From the NCBI GenBank assembly GCA_963989385.1, contig OZ022512.1, positions 28,107,899-28,171,898 of the forward strand: DNA of 64,000 nt, read 5' to 3'. The notes beneath the pieces were generated by a model, which was not told the DNA's origin, made no database searches, and worked only from the letters and a program-made list of their open reading frames with translations. The stretch comes from Ctena decussata (taxonomy: Eukaryota; Mollusca; Bivalvia; Lucinida; Lucinidae). Numbering within the stretch: position 1 is the stretch's first letter; every line of letters begins with the position of its first letter. Positions 42,765 through 54,289 of the stretch are shown here, piece by piece. The position numbers and the translations under genes are program-made.

Positions 42765-43342
42765 AGCCCTAAGTTACGAGGTTAAAGATTAGTACAATCA
42801 AATAGAAGATAATAGTATAATCAAATCAATTAAAAGTATAGCAGTATTAAAGTATTTTGACTTGGCGCGGCTATGATTTTGTTGATGATGAACGACAGTC
42901 AGCCTCAAGTCAAACCCTACCAGTCAAACAGAGTAGTACAATTAGCGACTCTTTTAACGCAAAATGAATAGCTATTTATCACCAATATTTTTACACTTGT
43001 GTAAAAGATATTCTATTCAGGCGTCCCTTAACATGAAACTGTGTAGCCCAGCTTTTACTGTTGTAAAATTATTCTACCTTGACAAAACTGTAACTTTGTA
43101 CCTGTCGTTTATTCAAAGTTATAAGCTGTATGGTTCTGTCGTCTGCTTTAGCTTACCTGTTTAAATGTTTAGTGATGCTATCAAGTCTAAGGTCTGTTGT
43201 CAAATAAATATGCATCGGAAAACTGATTTTTTAATAATTGAAAAGGATTATTTGGTTGGCTGTTGACAAAATAAATCTATAAATCGACTTCTAAAGTGTT
43301 AACGCATTTTCGACTTCACAACAAGGGAAAATACTGCATCAT
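42765..43342. other. Non-coding stretch
   Basis: AT-rich; a 66-codon frame at 42964-43164 has no recognisable features. Ends at the right copy of the 37.55-kb inverted repeat (43343-43428). Confidence 0.4.
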
Positions 43343-43428
43343 TCCATTATCGATCGACAGCTGTCGGAAAAACCCGATGGTCATTACCGCTGACTTTCAC
43401 TGACCTCGGCCGGTTCTGACCGGTTCAA
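43343..43428. repeat. Right copy of a 5.8-kb-spaced inverted repeat
   Basis: ATTCCATTATCGATCGACAG, CTGTCGGAAAAACCCGATGG and GACCTCGGCCGGTT are the reverse complement of 37550-37636 with roughly 85-90% identity by eye. Together they bracket the integrase relic and element E. Confidence 0.7.
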
Positions 43429-43473
43429 AAGTCCAATAAGTCGGAAATGTATAGAAGGAGAAGAGCTCTATAA

Positions 43474-44060
43474 GCTATACTCGAAAAAATATGGGGTCAA
43501 GTTTTTACCCTGCGATTTCTGGAACATTTCAAACCGTTGGTAAAATAAATCATTTCACTTTCCATTTCATTCAGTTTGCAAGTTTTGTACACATAAAGTT
43601 TGAAACTATAGCCTTTATCTTGACCAAGTCCAGACTTCAAGTCACACTACCTTTAAAATCAAAGTGGTCAGAAGTCTATAAGGAGCAAATTCAACAAAAT
43701 TTTTGATTTCGCAAATTAATGCTTTTTTTGCAAAATTGCTCGATAGTCATCAAATTTTATCATTTTTAAGGTCAGCAAGCCGTAGCAAGTTTAAAACTCA
43801 AAGCAATTTTAGAAGTTATGCCCGGCCAAACTGACACGCTATCAATTCTTTATGGGAATTCAGACCACTTTCATTTTGTGGGTAGTTTGACTTAAAGCCT
43901 TGACTTTGTCAAGACAAAGGCTATAGGTTCAAGCTTCATGTGAATAAAACTTGCAAAATGAATAAAATGGAAGGTAGAAATGATTTTACCAAATGTTTGA
44001 AATGTTTCAGAAGTCGCAGAGTAAAAGTTTGACCCCTTATTATTTTTTTCGAGCATATCA
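43474..44060. mobile_element. Foldback element with about 155-bp arms
   Basis: 43474-43630 (CTCGAAAAAATATGGGGTCA, GCAAGTTTTGTACACATAAA) is the inverse of about 43893-44060, diverged by roughly 15% by eye. The spacer is about 260 bp and contains an AAATTTTTGATTT-rich segment. No ORF that reads through. Confidence 0.7.
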
Positions 44061-44379
44061 GCTTTCGTTCTGATCCTTTTTCTTTGTGTAGTTGTGTATG
44101 TATGTTGTGTATATGTTGAAGTGTACATTATTGAAAATAAAATATGTTTAAACCAATGTATAGACAACATAGGGACTAGAAGGTTGTCTAGGGACAACTC
44201 GTCGAACCCGCTTTTTGCTATAGTGACCTATAATTATTGCAAGACTTAGTCACTATTTTACTCTAGAAAGAAGCCAAACAACATCATGCTTAGACAGCAT
44301 ATTCCCTTTTTTTATTTTCACAACGGAAAATAGATAGAAGTGATGACCAAGACAAGCTCTATTTATGAGAATTATATTA

Positions 44380-45025
44380 TCTGACATTCGAGTGTGACCT
44401 TGGCCTAAGACCTATCCAAACAAATATTTCACTCATCAAGAAGAACAATCGCGCAAAATTATTTTGAAATCCATGTTATGATAAGTCCAATCTGACTGAT
44501 ATATGAACTCATCTGAAACTACTTTCCTGTCATTGTTTGCTGCAAGTATGAAATAGATCGGACTAAAAATGAGCAAAAAATGTGGAGACACGATTTTCCC
44601 AATACAAAGTCTATAAGATTGCTCAAGGGCAACTAACTCCGATTTGGAAAAGCGGGTCTGACTTTATTTCGAGCTCGTCTGAGTTTTTGTGCCTTTGTTC
44701 GTTTCCTGCAAGTCTGAAAAAGATCCGATCAAAAATAGCGAAGAAAAGCGGGAGACGCCAGTTTTCCTATAATAAGTCAGTGGGAGCTTTTAGTTGCCAC
44801 GGTGACCAAAGTTTTAGCCAGATAATACCCCCAAAACCTCATGCAGCCTTTCCCTCTGCGCATTAATGCTATACATGAAATTTGATCAACGTTTGCCTAG
44901 AAGATTTAGAGATATACTTGTTTGAAAATGCTGACGGAAGGACGACGGACAACGACAACGACAACGAACGCCGGATCTTAGGCTATACTATAAGCTCACC
45001 TTTGAGCTTTCGATTCAGGTGAGAC
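44380..45025 (+). mobile_element. CTCACCTGAG-type element, copy G4
   Basis: Modules with GTGGAGACACGATTTTCCCA, CAAAGTCTATA and GGGCAACTAACTCC. Then AGTTGCCACGGTGACCAAAG, a GACGACGGACAACGACAACG tract, and a terminal hairpin starting GCTCACCTTTGAGC at 44994. Confidence 0.65.
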
Positions 45026-45149
45026 ATAAAATTTCTCTTGGACCCGCCCAGAAGTTTTTGAGAAGAAGTCGTTAAAAGAGTGACAGACGACAGGCAACCT
45101 ACCTAAACTGTAAGCTCCCCGGAAGCCTTCGGCCCAAGGAAGCAAAAAC
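45026..45149 (+). mobile_element. CTCACCTGAG-type element, short 3' fragment G5
   Basis: AAGTTTTTGAGAAGAAGTCG, a decayed GACAGACGACAGG tract, and AAGCTCCCCGGAAGCCTTCGG at the hairpin end. Confidence 0.55.
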
Positions 45150-46482
45150 GTCTAATTAAAAATTGAGCGAAAAATGTGAAGACACGAATTTCCCCTTACA
45201 AAGTCTATAGGAACGCTTTAGGGCAACTAACTCCGCAATGGAAAATTGGATCTGGCCCAATTTCGAACTCATCTGAGCTTTGGTGCCTGTCCTCTTTTCC
45301 TGCAAGTCTGAAAAAGAGCCGATCAAACATGACCGAAAACAGCTGGTGACATAATATTCTTTGACGCTCTGAGGGCAAGTAACTCTGTTTGATAAGCCCA
45401 ATCTGACCGATATTCGAACTCATCCGAGACTTCTTCCCTGTCATCGTGCAAGTATGAAAACATCCGATTAAAAATGAGCAAAACAATGTGGAGACACAAT
45501 TTTCCCCATACAAAGTCTATAGGATCGCCCAAGGGTAACTAACACAACGATAGAAAAATCCAATCTCGCAGAATTTCGAACTTGTCTGAAATTTTATGGC
45601 TGTCCGCGTCTGCTTCAAGTTTGAAAGAGAGCCGATTAAAAGTGACCGAAAAAATCTGAAGACTCTACACTGTAAAAAAAAGCATGTAGATTTTACGGTA
45701 GAATAACTGGAAACCGGCTGTCAGTCCTTTTCCCGTTATTTTTACGGGCTTTTGCCAGTAAAACATTGTTGGAAGTCACAAAATGGAAGTTTTATGTTAA
45801 CTTGGCGCACTCGAAAAACTTTTGCATTGTTGAAGGGCTATCTAACCAAAACGACATTTGCTCTATTCTGTCCCACTCTGCTTGATGTTTCCTGCAATTT
45901 TTACGGGCGCCCGTAAAAATAACGGTAAAAGGACTGGCAGCTGGTTCCGAGTTATTTTACCGTAAAATATACCGTTTATTTTTGCAGTGTATATTCGTTG
46001 GCGCTCAAGGGCAAGTAGCTCTGTTATGATAAGTCCAATCTGACAGATATTCGAACTAATCCGAGACTTCATGTCTGTCATTGTTTCTTGCAATTATGAA
46101 AAAAATGAAAATGTGCAAAAAGTATGGAGACACGATCTTCCCCATACAAAATCTATAGGAATGCTCAAGGACAACTAACTCCGGTTGGGAAAATCGGATC
46201 TTGCTGAATCTCGAACTTATCGGAGAAAACTTGAAACCGAAACCGGAGACATCATTTTTCCTATTATAAGTCAGTGGGAGTTATTGGTCGCCATGGTAAT
46301 CACAGTTTCGGCCAGACATGCCCTAAAACGTAATGCAGCCTTTCCCCCGGCCCAATGATGATAAACATGAAATTTAATCAAGATGGGCTTAGTAGCTTTA
46401 GAGATATACGAAGTTGACGGACGGACGACGCAGCCTGTCTATTCTATAAGCTCCCCCGGAGCCGCTGGCTCAGGTAAGCAAA
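45150..46482 (+). mobile_element. CTCACCTGAG-type element, copy G6
   Basis: Repeated modules ACAAAGTCTATAGGA, AATCTGAC(C/A)GATATTCGAAC and AACTAACTCCG. It ends with GACGGACGGACGACGCAGCC and the hairpin AAGCTCCCCCGGAGCCGCTGG near 46449. A TA-flanked MITE is nested at 45668-45989. Confidence 0.65.
45668..45989. mobile_element. TA-flanked foldback MITE, CACTGTAAAAA ends
   Basis: Long inverted ends (about 80 bp) from CACTGTAAAAAAAAGC and TTTTACGGTAGAATAACTGG to the matching TTATTTTTGCAGTG. TA lies directly on both sides (45666-45667 and 45990-45991). 322 bp, non-coding; Tc1/mariner-type target duplication. Confidence 0.85.
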
Positions 46483-47598
46483 AAAAGAAAGAAAAAAAAG
46501 AACAGACACACACACACACACACACACACACATTTCATTCCAGATAGAAATCTATAATTCATGTCTTCCAAACTTACAACGACTGTACATAGCAAAATTA
46601 ACTCTATCCAAGTACACATAATTTGTTTATTTCCAATAAGTCCGTGAGACTTAGTCCTTCATAAATAAAAAAAATATGAATTATTCTTTCCAGACCAAAT
46701 TACAAAACTGAAAATAGAGTTCAAATTAAAGGAATCCATGCAAAAAATCGATACAGAAAGTAACCGAGGGAATTCCAAAGCATAATTGATTTTAATTTAG
46801 TCATGTGACAAAATATATCTCATGTTTATGGGCAGCCACACACGCGCACATATCATGGAAGTAGGTTCTAACAGACATATAGAACAAGAAACCATTGATG
46901 CACAACATCAATACGCTGGGAAGCTGTCACATTTAAATTTTGCAATCTAAGACTGTGGACAAACTACTTGAAATAATATTGACACTAGGAAGGGTTGTGT
47001 GGAGTTATACTGTGTTCTCCGGATGATTTCTATTTGGTGACGTACGTTTGCTGTTCTTTCATACATCGGGCAGATGCATCATTATAATGCATTTTAGAGT
47101 TGCGCTAGTTTTGGTCTTCTTTACGCTGTCTTCAAACTCTCCCATGGACGCAGCTATCTATATCTTTACGCAAATGCGCAGGAGCGTATTGAACAGGCGT
47201 GATTTTCTTTTGCGTTCGATTTGCAGATATACATTAATATAAAACGTTTTAATTTTAATCATGGCAGGCCACAGTACATTTTGTACATCACGCATTCTGA
47301 AAAAAAATTCTTTTGTCTACTATTAAGACATACAGATATTTATGAATTTTTACTTGAAATATTACATTTACAGTGCTAGTAAAATTAAATGAACAATTAG
47401 ACGTCTAGGCTTGTTACAAATCAAATAATTTTAATAAGTTCTCTTGTTCTCTGGCCCATGTTCCTTCTTCTAAGTGTATTCTCTGTTTTGAAGGAACTCT
47501 TTAAGATTTTAATTATAATGAGACCGGGCTGTGAAATGGGTATACCCAAACGGGTGAAGACGGTCTTGAATAATACTTTAATTATGTGGTTATACCTC
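46483..47598. other. Non-coding stretch with (CA)n
   Basis: (CA)n at about 46506-46531. No gene or TIR element recognised in the rest. Confidence 0.4.
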
Positions 47599-47625
47599 AA
47601 CAACTACAACAACAACAACAACAAA
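47599..47625 (+). repeat. (CAA)n microsatellite
   Basis: CAACAACTAC followed by four CAA-type units. Confidence 0.8.
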
Positions 47626-47794
47626 AATCGGCAAGAGAAAATTGAAACTGTTTATTGAAAGCGAACAGAAGTTGTATATTTATCATGCATCTGCTGCAAA
47701 ATACACCTGATAACAGGGGTATGATAATATGATGTAATATCATGTCACTGTAAAACTGCGCTTGCGTGAATGTTATCAGGTCATGCCTTCGGAA

Positions 47795-47910
47795 GCGATC
47801 TCTGAAGACGATTGGCTGTATACTGACGTTGGCCGTGATAACAGCTTTCGATTGGTTAATTGACGTCACCGACTTACGTCATAACGCATTCGCGACGTCA
47901 GCAAGTTCAA
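47795..47910. promoter_or_regulatory. CCAAT/CRE-like cluster
   Basis: Two inverted CCAAT boxes (GATTGGCTG, GATTGGTTA) and ACGTCA-type sites (CTGACGTTGG, TTGACGTCACC, TTACGTCATAAC, GCGACGTCAGC) within 115 bp of otherwise AT-rich DNA. No adjacent exon supported. The arrangement resembles a metazoan promoter or a mobile-element promoter. Confidence 0.3.
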
Positions 47911-47998
47911 ACAAAAATGCGTTTGCTTATCACTTGTTTGCCGCTCTTTACTCCGTAAAAACTTCATGATGCATGATAAATAGAAAACCACATACGTA

Positions 47999-48111
47999 TC
48001 TTTTGATATCAAGTTTATCAGGCTCGACCAGAAACACGTCGGACTGTCTCGGCAAGCCTCGCCATTCCTACGCTGTTTCTGGTCTCGCCTGATAAACTTA
48101 ATATCAAAAGA
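47999..48111. repeat. 37-bp-arm inverted repeat
   Basis: TCTTTTGATATCAAGTTTAT and CAGGCTCGACCAGAAAC at 47999-48035 pair with 48075-48111 with about three mismatches across a 39-nt loop that contains a GTCTCGGCAAGCCTCGCC segment. Confidence 0.75.
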
Positions 48112-48208
48112 CACTAACATGGTATTCTCTATATCCCCGAAGTTCATGTGTAGCTAAGATGGCAAAATAATAAATAAATAAATATTAAGTAGAGAGACAG
48201 TTCAAACA

Positions 48209-48400
48209 CCAAGCGGTCCTGGGATTGAATTTGGCAGGAGGCGGTATTCTTCCTAAACGTAAACGGGGTTCCATTGCATAAAGCCTTTCATTATCACTGA
48301 CCAGTGACCAATCGTCCTGACATGATTGAACTACCATTAAAAAGGACGTAAAATCACAAGTCATCCATCCATCATCAAATTGAAACAGCGGTGTATTTGC
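48209..48400 (+). mobile_element. SINE family 3, plus strand
   Basis: Starts in a B-box-like GGTCCTGGGATTGAATTTGG, body GGGGTTCCATTGCATAAAGC and AAAAGGACGTAAAATCACAA, tail CATCCATCCATC. The head is incomplete. Confidence 0.65.
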
Positions 48401-48475
48401 AATCATAACGTGCGCCTTATTAGAATACGCTATATTCATTACAACGAGTAATACTAAAGTATTTAAGAAATGAAT

Positions 48476-48612
48476 TTCATTTTTCTGAGGTTTATCGAAG
48501 TGTAAACTACACTGGGTCACGTGCAAAGTGAATGAATCTCGAAGGGGTTCATGTAAATTTTGTAAGTGACCCAATGTAGTTTAAACAACGATAAACATCA
48601 GAAAAATTAAGT
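48476..48612. mobile_element. Foldback with 48-bp arms
   Basis: TTTTTCTGAGGTTTATCGAA and GTGTAAACTACACTGGGTCA at 48478-48522 pair with about 48565-48609 with several mismatches. Pairing weakly continues outward (GAATTTCATT versus AAGTTCATTG). Confidence 0.65.
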
Positions 48613-48719
48613 TCATTGCTCATATTTACATTCTTTTCAATCAGAACTTAGATGAAATAATCTTATATAAGCGCTAAAATTGAAGCAGTAAAACATATAC
48701 ACGCAGTTTTCCCGCTAAC

Positions 48720-48820
48720 AGCGGAACAGCGTGAATGATGTCATGGCGTCGTCGACTTCCAATCAGACCGTAGAGAGGTATTGTTTATTTTGACGTCATT
48801 GACGTCGCGTGACTCAGTGT
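48720..48820. promoter_or_regulatory. Second CCAAT/CRE-like cluster
   Basis: ATGATGTCATGGCG, TTCCAATCAGACC and TTTTGACGTCATTGACGTCG within 100 bp, about 900 bp from the first cluster. No adjacent exon is supported. Confidence 0.25.
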
Positions 48821-50142
48821 AATTATTGGAATGTAAACTACATTACGTTCCAATGGTTAACTATAGGTTTTTTTTTCAGTAAGTACACAAAGAATGTAAA
48901 TATTGAAGTATAAAATACATTACGTTCTAATGATTAACCATAGTGATTTTAAGGTGAGGTGGGAGTAATTGACAAAACACATGATTTTATTCATACTTCC
49001 TTATATTGTTCATTTTCAATCCCTCTTTCAGAAAATGTAATAAAAAAGGGGGGTCGCCGATGTCGTTTTCAAGATATCTGACCTCCAAAACGTCAATTTT
49101 TCCACTTTTTCGACCCGACGTTATAATGGCGTTCTATGGAAAATGCACTTTTTTGCTCGTAACTCTTGGATAAAAACCTTCATTCTGAGAAAACAAAACA
49201 CATTTTTTTCTTCAAAAACTAACACAGTAAGGCCCAATGATAGAAGTTTACATTAAAGCAATAAAAATAGTAGGTCGCCGACTTAACTTCCGACTTAAAA
49301 TGCATTAAACGCCCGGCCTGCCGTCTATTTAGACTGAAATGTTGACGTTGCGCATGGTGACGTTAACGTTACTTAACTTTTCGCGCCACATATCAACTAT
49401 CGCCTTTTTTGTAGTCTACCGGCAAAATTTGTCTAGAACTTTCATCACTCATGATTGTCATCGTCTAGAAAGTGCAGGATGAAGGCAGATGTAATACGTT
49501 TCTCTCAGTCTCTGCATAAGCCGTCTTAACTAAGTATTTTTAATTAAAAAAAACAAAAACAATCGAAAGCATTGCCACTATGCCCTCTCATACAGTTGAC
49601 GGGCACCCGAGTTGGGGCGGGTTTCCACGTGTTATGACATTTGAACAATTCCCTTGTCCACTTGGCTTTTGTACAGTGTAAGCGAGTTTTCCAGTTCCTG
49701 ACCCGACCCAAGAAAGAGCCTACAATATTCTGCACTATAACCTAGCGTTCCAACGACTGAACTTCGGCGACTCTCTGTCTCTGTCTCTCTCTCTCTCTGT
49801 TAGTAAAAATGATAGGCAACTTTGATTAACTTTAGCGTCCAGGAGATACTTTGATATACACTTGAAACAGAAATAAGAAATGAAAAACAGAAAAATGAAA
49901 GAAAGACAAGGAAAAAGAAACGCCACATTGTTTTTAGCTTATTGACAGAACAGATCGTTGAATTATCGTATCAATGTCGATAAAAGATTCTGACAACATT
50001 GCGTCAACGTTGATAAGGCTGCCTGGCGTTGTTCAGATGCTAGGGACAGTCTAAGAATTTTTTATATAACTGAAATTTGGCATAGCTTTTGCTGATTAGT
50101 ATTTTAAGTGTGGGTGGTATGATAACGACTGTCTATGGCTGC

Positions 50143-50427
50143 GTTTTGATTGATTAATGGATTGATTTGTTGTTTTACGTCCATGGTAAACAGCTATGGT
50201 CATGTCGGGACGGTCAGTAAACCTAACCACACTATTCTTGGGCAGGCTCAGACCTCCTAAGCGGTTAACCAGTACTAAGTGCACTAACATTCGCCAGTAA
50301 CTGACAACTGCCCTTCTTGAATCAGCAGAAGGAGAAACGAAAATATGTGGCCAGACCGGTTATCGAACCCATGACCTCTGACTTATGAATCAGGTGCCCT
50401 ACCGACTACGATACGCGGCCCGGCTCT
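50143..50427 (-). mobile_element. SINE family 1 nested in copy L, 11-bp TSD
   Basis: The tRNA head is at the right end on the minus strand, the tail at 50143-50160. Target duplication TCTATGGCTGC at 50132-50142 and 50428-50438. No SINE family 1 copy is present at the corresponding place in copy R. Confidence 0.93.
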
Positions 50428-50970
50428 TCTATGGCTGCTACCATGTTAACTGTTATGTAGGTGGTGGAGTGAAAACAATGATCTGACTTTTCATTGTACG
50501 ATTCTGGATTCGATTTCACGAGGTTTTGTTATTGCAACTCAACAGCTACGAACTCCGTCTAACAAACTGATGAGAAACTGTCAGAGAACAACTTTCTCCC
50601 CACGGAAAACTAGCTATATTTTTTCAGTTTCTCTCCACGGCACTTTCTATTTCCTCTTCTTGTCGTATGAAATGTGTAATAAAATAATTGCAACTCAATA
50701 GCTGCAAACTCCGTCTAATAAACTGTTAAGAAACTGTCAGCTATCCCACAAGCAGTCTTACGCACGGAAAACTATATCTTTTTTTTTTCAGTTTCTCCCG
50801 GTCTGCGGCACTTTCTATTTCCTTTAAATTTCGCCCAGCGCTCAGCTTCCTTGCATTCTGTGAGCAGACCATGAAGTAATCACAGAAGCGGCTTACGTTG
50901 ACGCCATTTTGTTTTTATCAAACGGAACGTTCGACGTCATTACGTAACGTAGTGACTGAAACTGCCGCAC

Positions 50971-51622
50971 AGTAGTTATAAACTGGGGGTACAGAAGTGG
51001 ATTCTTTTGTTTTCTTTTGTTTTATCCCATATCCCCCTGTGGCAACAGCGGATTAAAGTGTCTCTTCACTCTCATGCATAATTTTTGTTATCTCATATCC
51101 CGCTGTGTCTGCAGCGGATTAAAGTGCCTTTTTGACCACATGCATAAATTAATCTAGCTGCTCTTCTGCAACCAGTGATTACATTTTGTATGTTCAAAAT
51201 AGTCATCGAGGCAAAAAATTTAACAGCAGGACAACTTTTCATTCAGTTACGCCCAGTCTTCCAATTTTCGTGCTACATACCAATCATAGTAGGAGGTCTA
51301 AATATGCTGCTGTGAAATTTTTAAGTAATTGATTCTTTACCAATACCTTGCAGTGACCACCGCTAAGGTTTATTTTTTGACATATTTTTAATAGCAAGTG
51401 ACAGTATAAATATTTTAAATTTTCTTAAGTTTTCTCAATCTCTTAGCTATGCCTGTATTGCTTACAGCTTTTTTGCTTCACGAGTATATTTTCAAATTAT
51501 TTCTTCCGCGATATAAAATCAAAGCAGAAGCCTTAGAAGCTGCTAGGCTATCCCAGCGGGATATGGAATAAAACAAAAGAAAACAAAAGAATCCACTTCT
51601 GTACCCCCAGTTTATAACTACT
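50971..51622. mobile_element. Foldback element nested in copy L, 6-bp TSD
   Basis: Inverted ends AGTAGTTATAAACTGGGGGT and ACCCCCAGTTTATAACTACT extend about 70 bp through CTTTTGTTTTCTTTTG. CCGCAC is duplicated at 50965-50970 and 51623-51628. Copy R has the uninterrupted target at 53036-53055 on the opposite strand. Inside are two CCCATATCCC(C/G)CTGTG(G/T) segments in direct repeat. Confidence 0.88.
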
Positions 51623-51660
51623 CCGCACGGCGGCGCTGAATTACTCCCACCTCACCTTAA

Positions 51661-52361
51661 ATAAATGCACGGATAATGTAAATACTAGACTAAACACACT
51701 AGAAAGGCCACAATCACAAAGCACAACCAAACCAAGACATCAAAAGAAGAAAAAGGGAGAAACGCAACTAAACGAATTAGACTAATGCAGAGGAGCTGTA
51801 CGTCAATAATAATAATGAAAATAAATCATCAAAAGCCACACATGTACATAAAAGATATAATAATTCTTCTTTTTGAAATTCTTTTATTTATTCTTTACAA
51901 GAAAACAGAAGGGGAAGAAAATGAACAGTATACAGGTGACAATAATGCTAGAAACTGAAAGTGAAATTAAGACACCCAGGACAGGCACACCCCACCAAAT
52001 AAACTGAAAGAAAATGATGGGATATTGAAATTGAACGAAAGTCAAACAACAGAACGGGATAGCAGACATACCCAGCGAAAAACAATGGAATTATGCATAG
52101 ATGCAACCAGAGCAAATCCCATGCAAAATGAATAAAACATGCAGTTCATTTTAGATACTTTCGGTCTGAGACTACAAAACAAAACTGAATTCAAAATGAC
52201 ATGATTTTGTGACCATTACCCTGAATATAAAATACGTCCGCCCTTCTGAGTGTTCTCTTAGATTAAAAAATAACGCATTCTGTTTTCCTCATATGCAACG
52301 TACGATAGTTTGTTATCTACCAGCTATTTGCTGCACCACTCTAGTTCTGAACCAAGTTTTG
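51661..52361. other. Spacer between the inverted piggyBac-like copies
   Basis: AT-rich; a 61-codon minus-strand frame (51884-52069) is hydrophobic but has no supporting features. Nothing recognised. Confidence 0.4.
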
Positions 52362-53204
52362 AGCTCATTTGAGCCAGCGGCTCCGGGGGAGCAAATAGGA
52401 TAGGCAGGCTCCGTCGTCTGTCGTTCATCCGTCATTCGTCCGTCCGTCAACATTTTCAAACAATTATATCTCAAAGCTACTTTGCCAATCTTGATTTCAT
52501 TTCATGTGTAGCGTTATTGGAGAGGGGGAAAGGCTGCAATAGGTTTTGGGGGCACGCTGGCCGAAACTGTAGTTACCATGACAACCAATTGCTCTCATGA
52601 AAAATGTTCTCTTAAGGTTTTCTCCGCTATTTTTTGATGGGATCTTTTTCAGACTTGCAGGGTGCGAGGACAGGAACAAGAACTCGGACAAGTTCGAAAT
52701 TCAGCCTGATCCGATTTTCCATGCTGGAGTTAGTTGCCTTTTAACGTCCTATAATCTTTATATGGAGAAAATCCTGTCTCAGCATTTTTTGTTCATTCTT
52801 AATCGATGTTTTTACACTTGCAGGAAAGAATGATAGGCAAAAAGTCACGGATGAGTTCGAATATCAGTCAGATTGGACTTACCATAACAGTGTTACTTGC
52901 CCTTGAGCGTCATAGAATATAGTGTCTTCAGCTTTTTCTGTCATTTTTGATTGGATATTTACAAACTTGAAGGAAAAAATGACAATCACAAGAGCTCAGA
53001 TGAGTTAGAAATTAAGGTGAGGTGGGAGTAGTTCAGCGCCGCCGTGCGGCAGTTTCTGTCGCAACGTTACGTAATGACGTCCAACGTTCCGTCTGAGAAA
53101 AACAAGATGGCGTCAACATTGTCCGCTTCTTTGATTACATGTATTACATGGTCTGATTACAAAATGCAAAGAGGCTGAGCGCTGGGTAAAATTAAAAGGG
53201 AATA

Positions 53205-53481
53205 TTTTGGTTGGTTGGTTGATTTGATGCTTAACGTCCACGGTAAACAACTAAGGTCATGTCGGGACGGTCAGTTAACCTAACCACACTATTCCTGGGC
53301 AGGCTAAGACCTCCTAAGCGGTTACCCAGTACTAAGTGCACATACTTTCGCCAGTAACTGACAACTGCCCTTCTTGAATCAGCGGAAGGAGAAACGAAAG
53401 TATGTGGCCAGACCGGGATTCGAACCCAGGACCTCTGACTTACGAGTCAGGTGCCCTACCGATTGCGCTACCCGGCCCGGC
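53205..53481 (-). mobile_element. SINE family 1 nested in copy R, 12-bp TSD
   Basis: Target duplication TAAAAGGGAATA at 53193-53204 and 53482-53493; tail (AACC)n at the left, tRNA head at the right. Copy L has the empty site near 50817-50830. Confidence 0.93.
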
Positions 53482-53707
53482 TAAAAGGGAATAGAAAGTG
53501 TCGTAAAGAAGAAACTGCAAAAACTATAGCTAGTTACTACTAGCGGGAAAGCTTTTCTCTGGCGGTTTCTCATCAGTTTGTTAGATGGAGTTCGCAACTG
53601 CTGTTGCAATAATTTTATTACAAATATCATATGATACCGCCTCATGAAACTGAAATGAGAAGTCAGATCACTGTCTACACTTCGACCACGCATTTTAGAT
53701 TTCCGCC

Positions 53708-53915
53708 TCCAGCGGTTCTCGAATCCGAACCCGCTAGATCAGCAGGCCAGCGCTTAACCTACTGAACTACCGGGGCTCCTCGGGTGTTATCAGATAGATC
53801 GGGATGGAGGGATGGATGGATGGGTGATTGGTGGATGGAGATTTTACGTCCTTTTTAACAGTAATTCAGTCGTATCAGGACCATGGTAATGTGATAATGA
53901 AATGCCGTGTGCAAT
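53708..53915 (-). mobile_element. SINE family 3 pieces in copy R
   Basis: 53708-53782 on the minus strand is a tRNA-like head (AGCCCCGGTAGTTCAGTAGG, B box GGTTCGGATTCG). 53797-53915 is a minus-strand SINE 3 body with a GGATGG tail. Their order shows two separate pieces, not one copy. Confidence 0.6.
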
Positions 53916-54253
53916 GGAGTGTTATCATTATCATACGACCCACACTTAAAATACTAATCAGTTAGAATTAGGCCACATTGCAGTGATATTAAAAATTCTT
54001 AGACTGTCCCTAGCGTTTGAACAACGCCAGGTAGCCGTATCAACGTCGATGCAATATCAGCAGGACCTTTTATCAACGTTGATACGGTAGTTCAACGCTC
54101 TTTTCTGTCAATAAGCTAAAAGAAATCTTTTTTCTTGCCTTTCTTTAATTTTTCTGTCTTTCATTTCTTCATTTTTTTTCAAGTGTATATCAAAGAATCG
54201 ATTCATTGAATCTCCTAGACGCTAAGTGAATTCAAGCTGCATTTTCACAGTCA

Positions 54254-54289
<36 letters not shown>

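Larger units (their letters stand above)
48953..51656 (+). mobile_element. piggyBac-like non-autonomous element, copy L
   Basis: TTAA at 48949-48952 and 51657-51660 flank inverted ends GGTGAGGTGGGAGTAATTGA and AATTACTCCCACCTCACC. TTAA is the target duplication of piggyBac transposons. Removing a nested SINE (50143-50427) and a nested foldback (50971-51622) leaves about 1.75 kb. The interior includes a (CT)n tract at 49775-49799 and GGCAATGCTTTCGATTGTTT-like sequence, all found inverted in copy R. No transposase frame; a 63-codon minus-strand frame (49544-49735) has a weak counterpart in R at 54306-54536, without domains. Confidence 0.85.

Noticed and set aside
48185..48574. 129-codon minus frame
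   Set aside because: Runs antisense through a SINE and a foldback arm; no domain.
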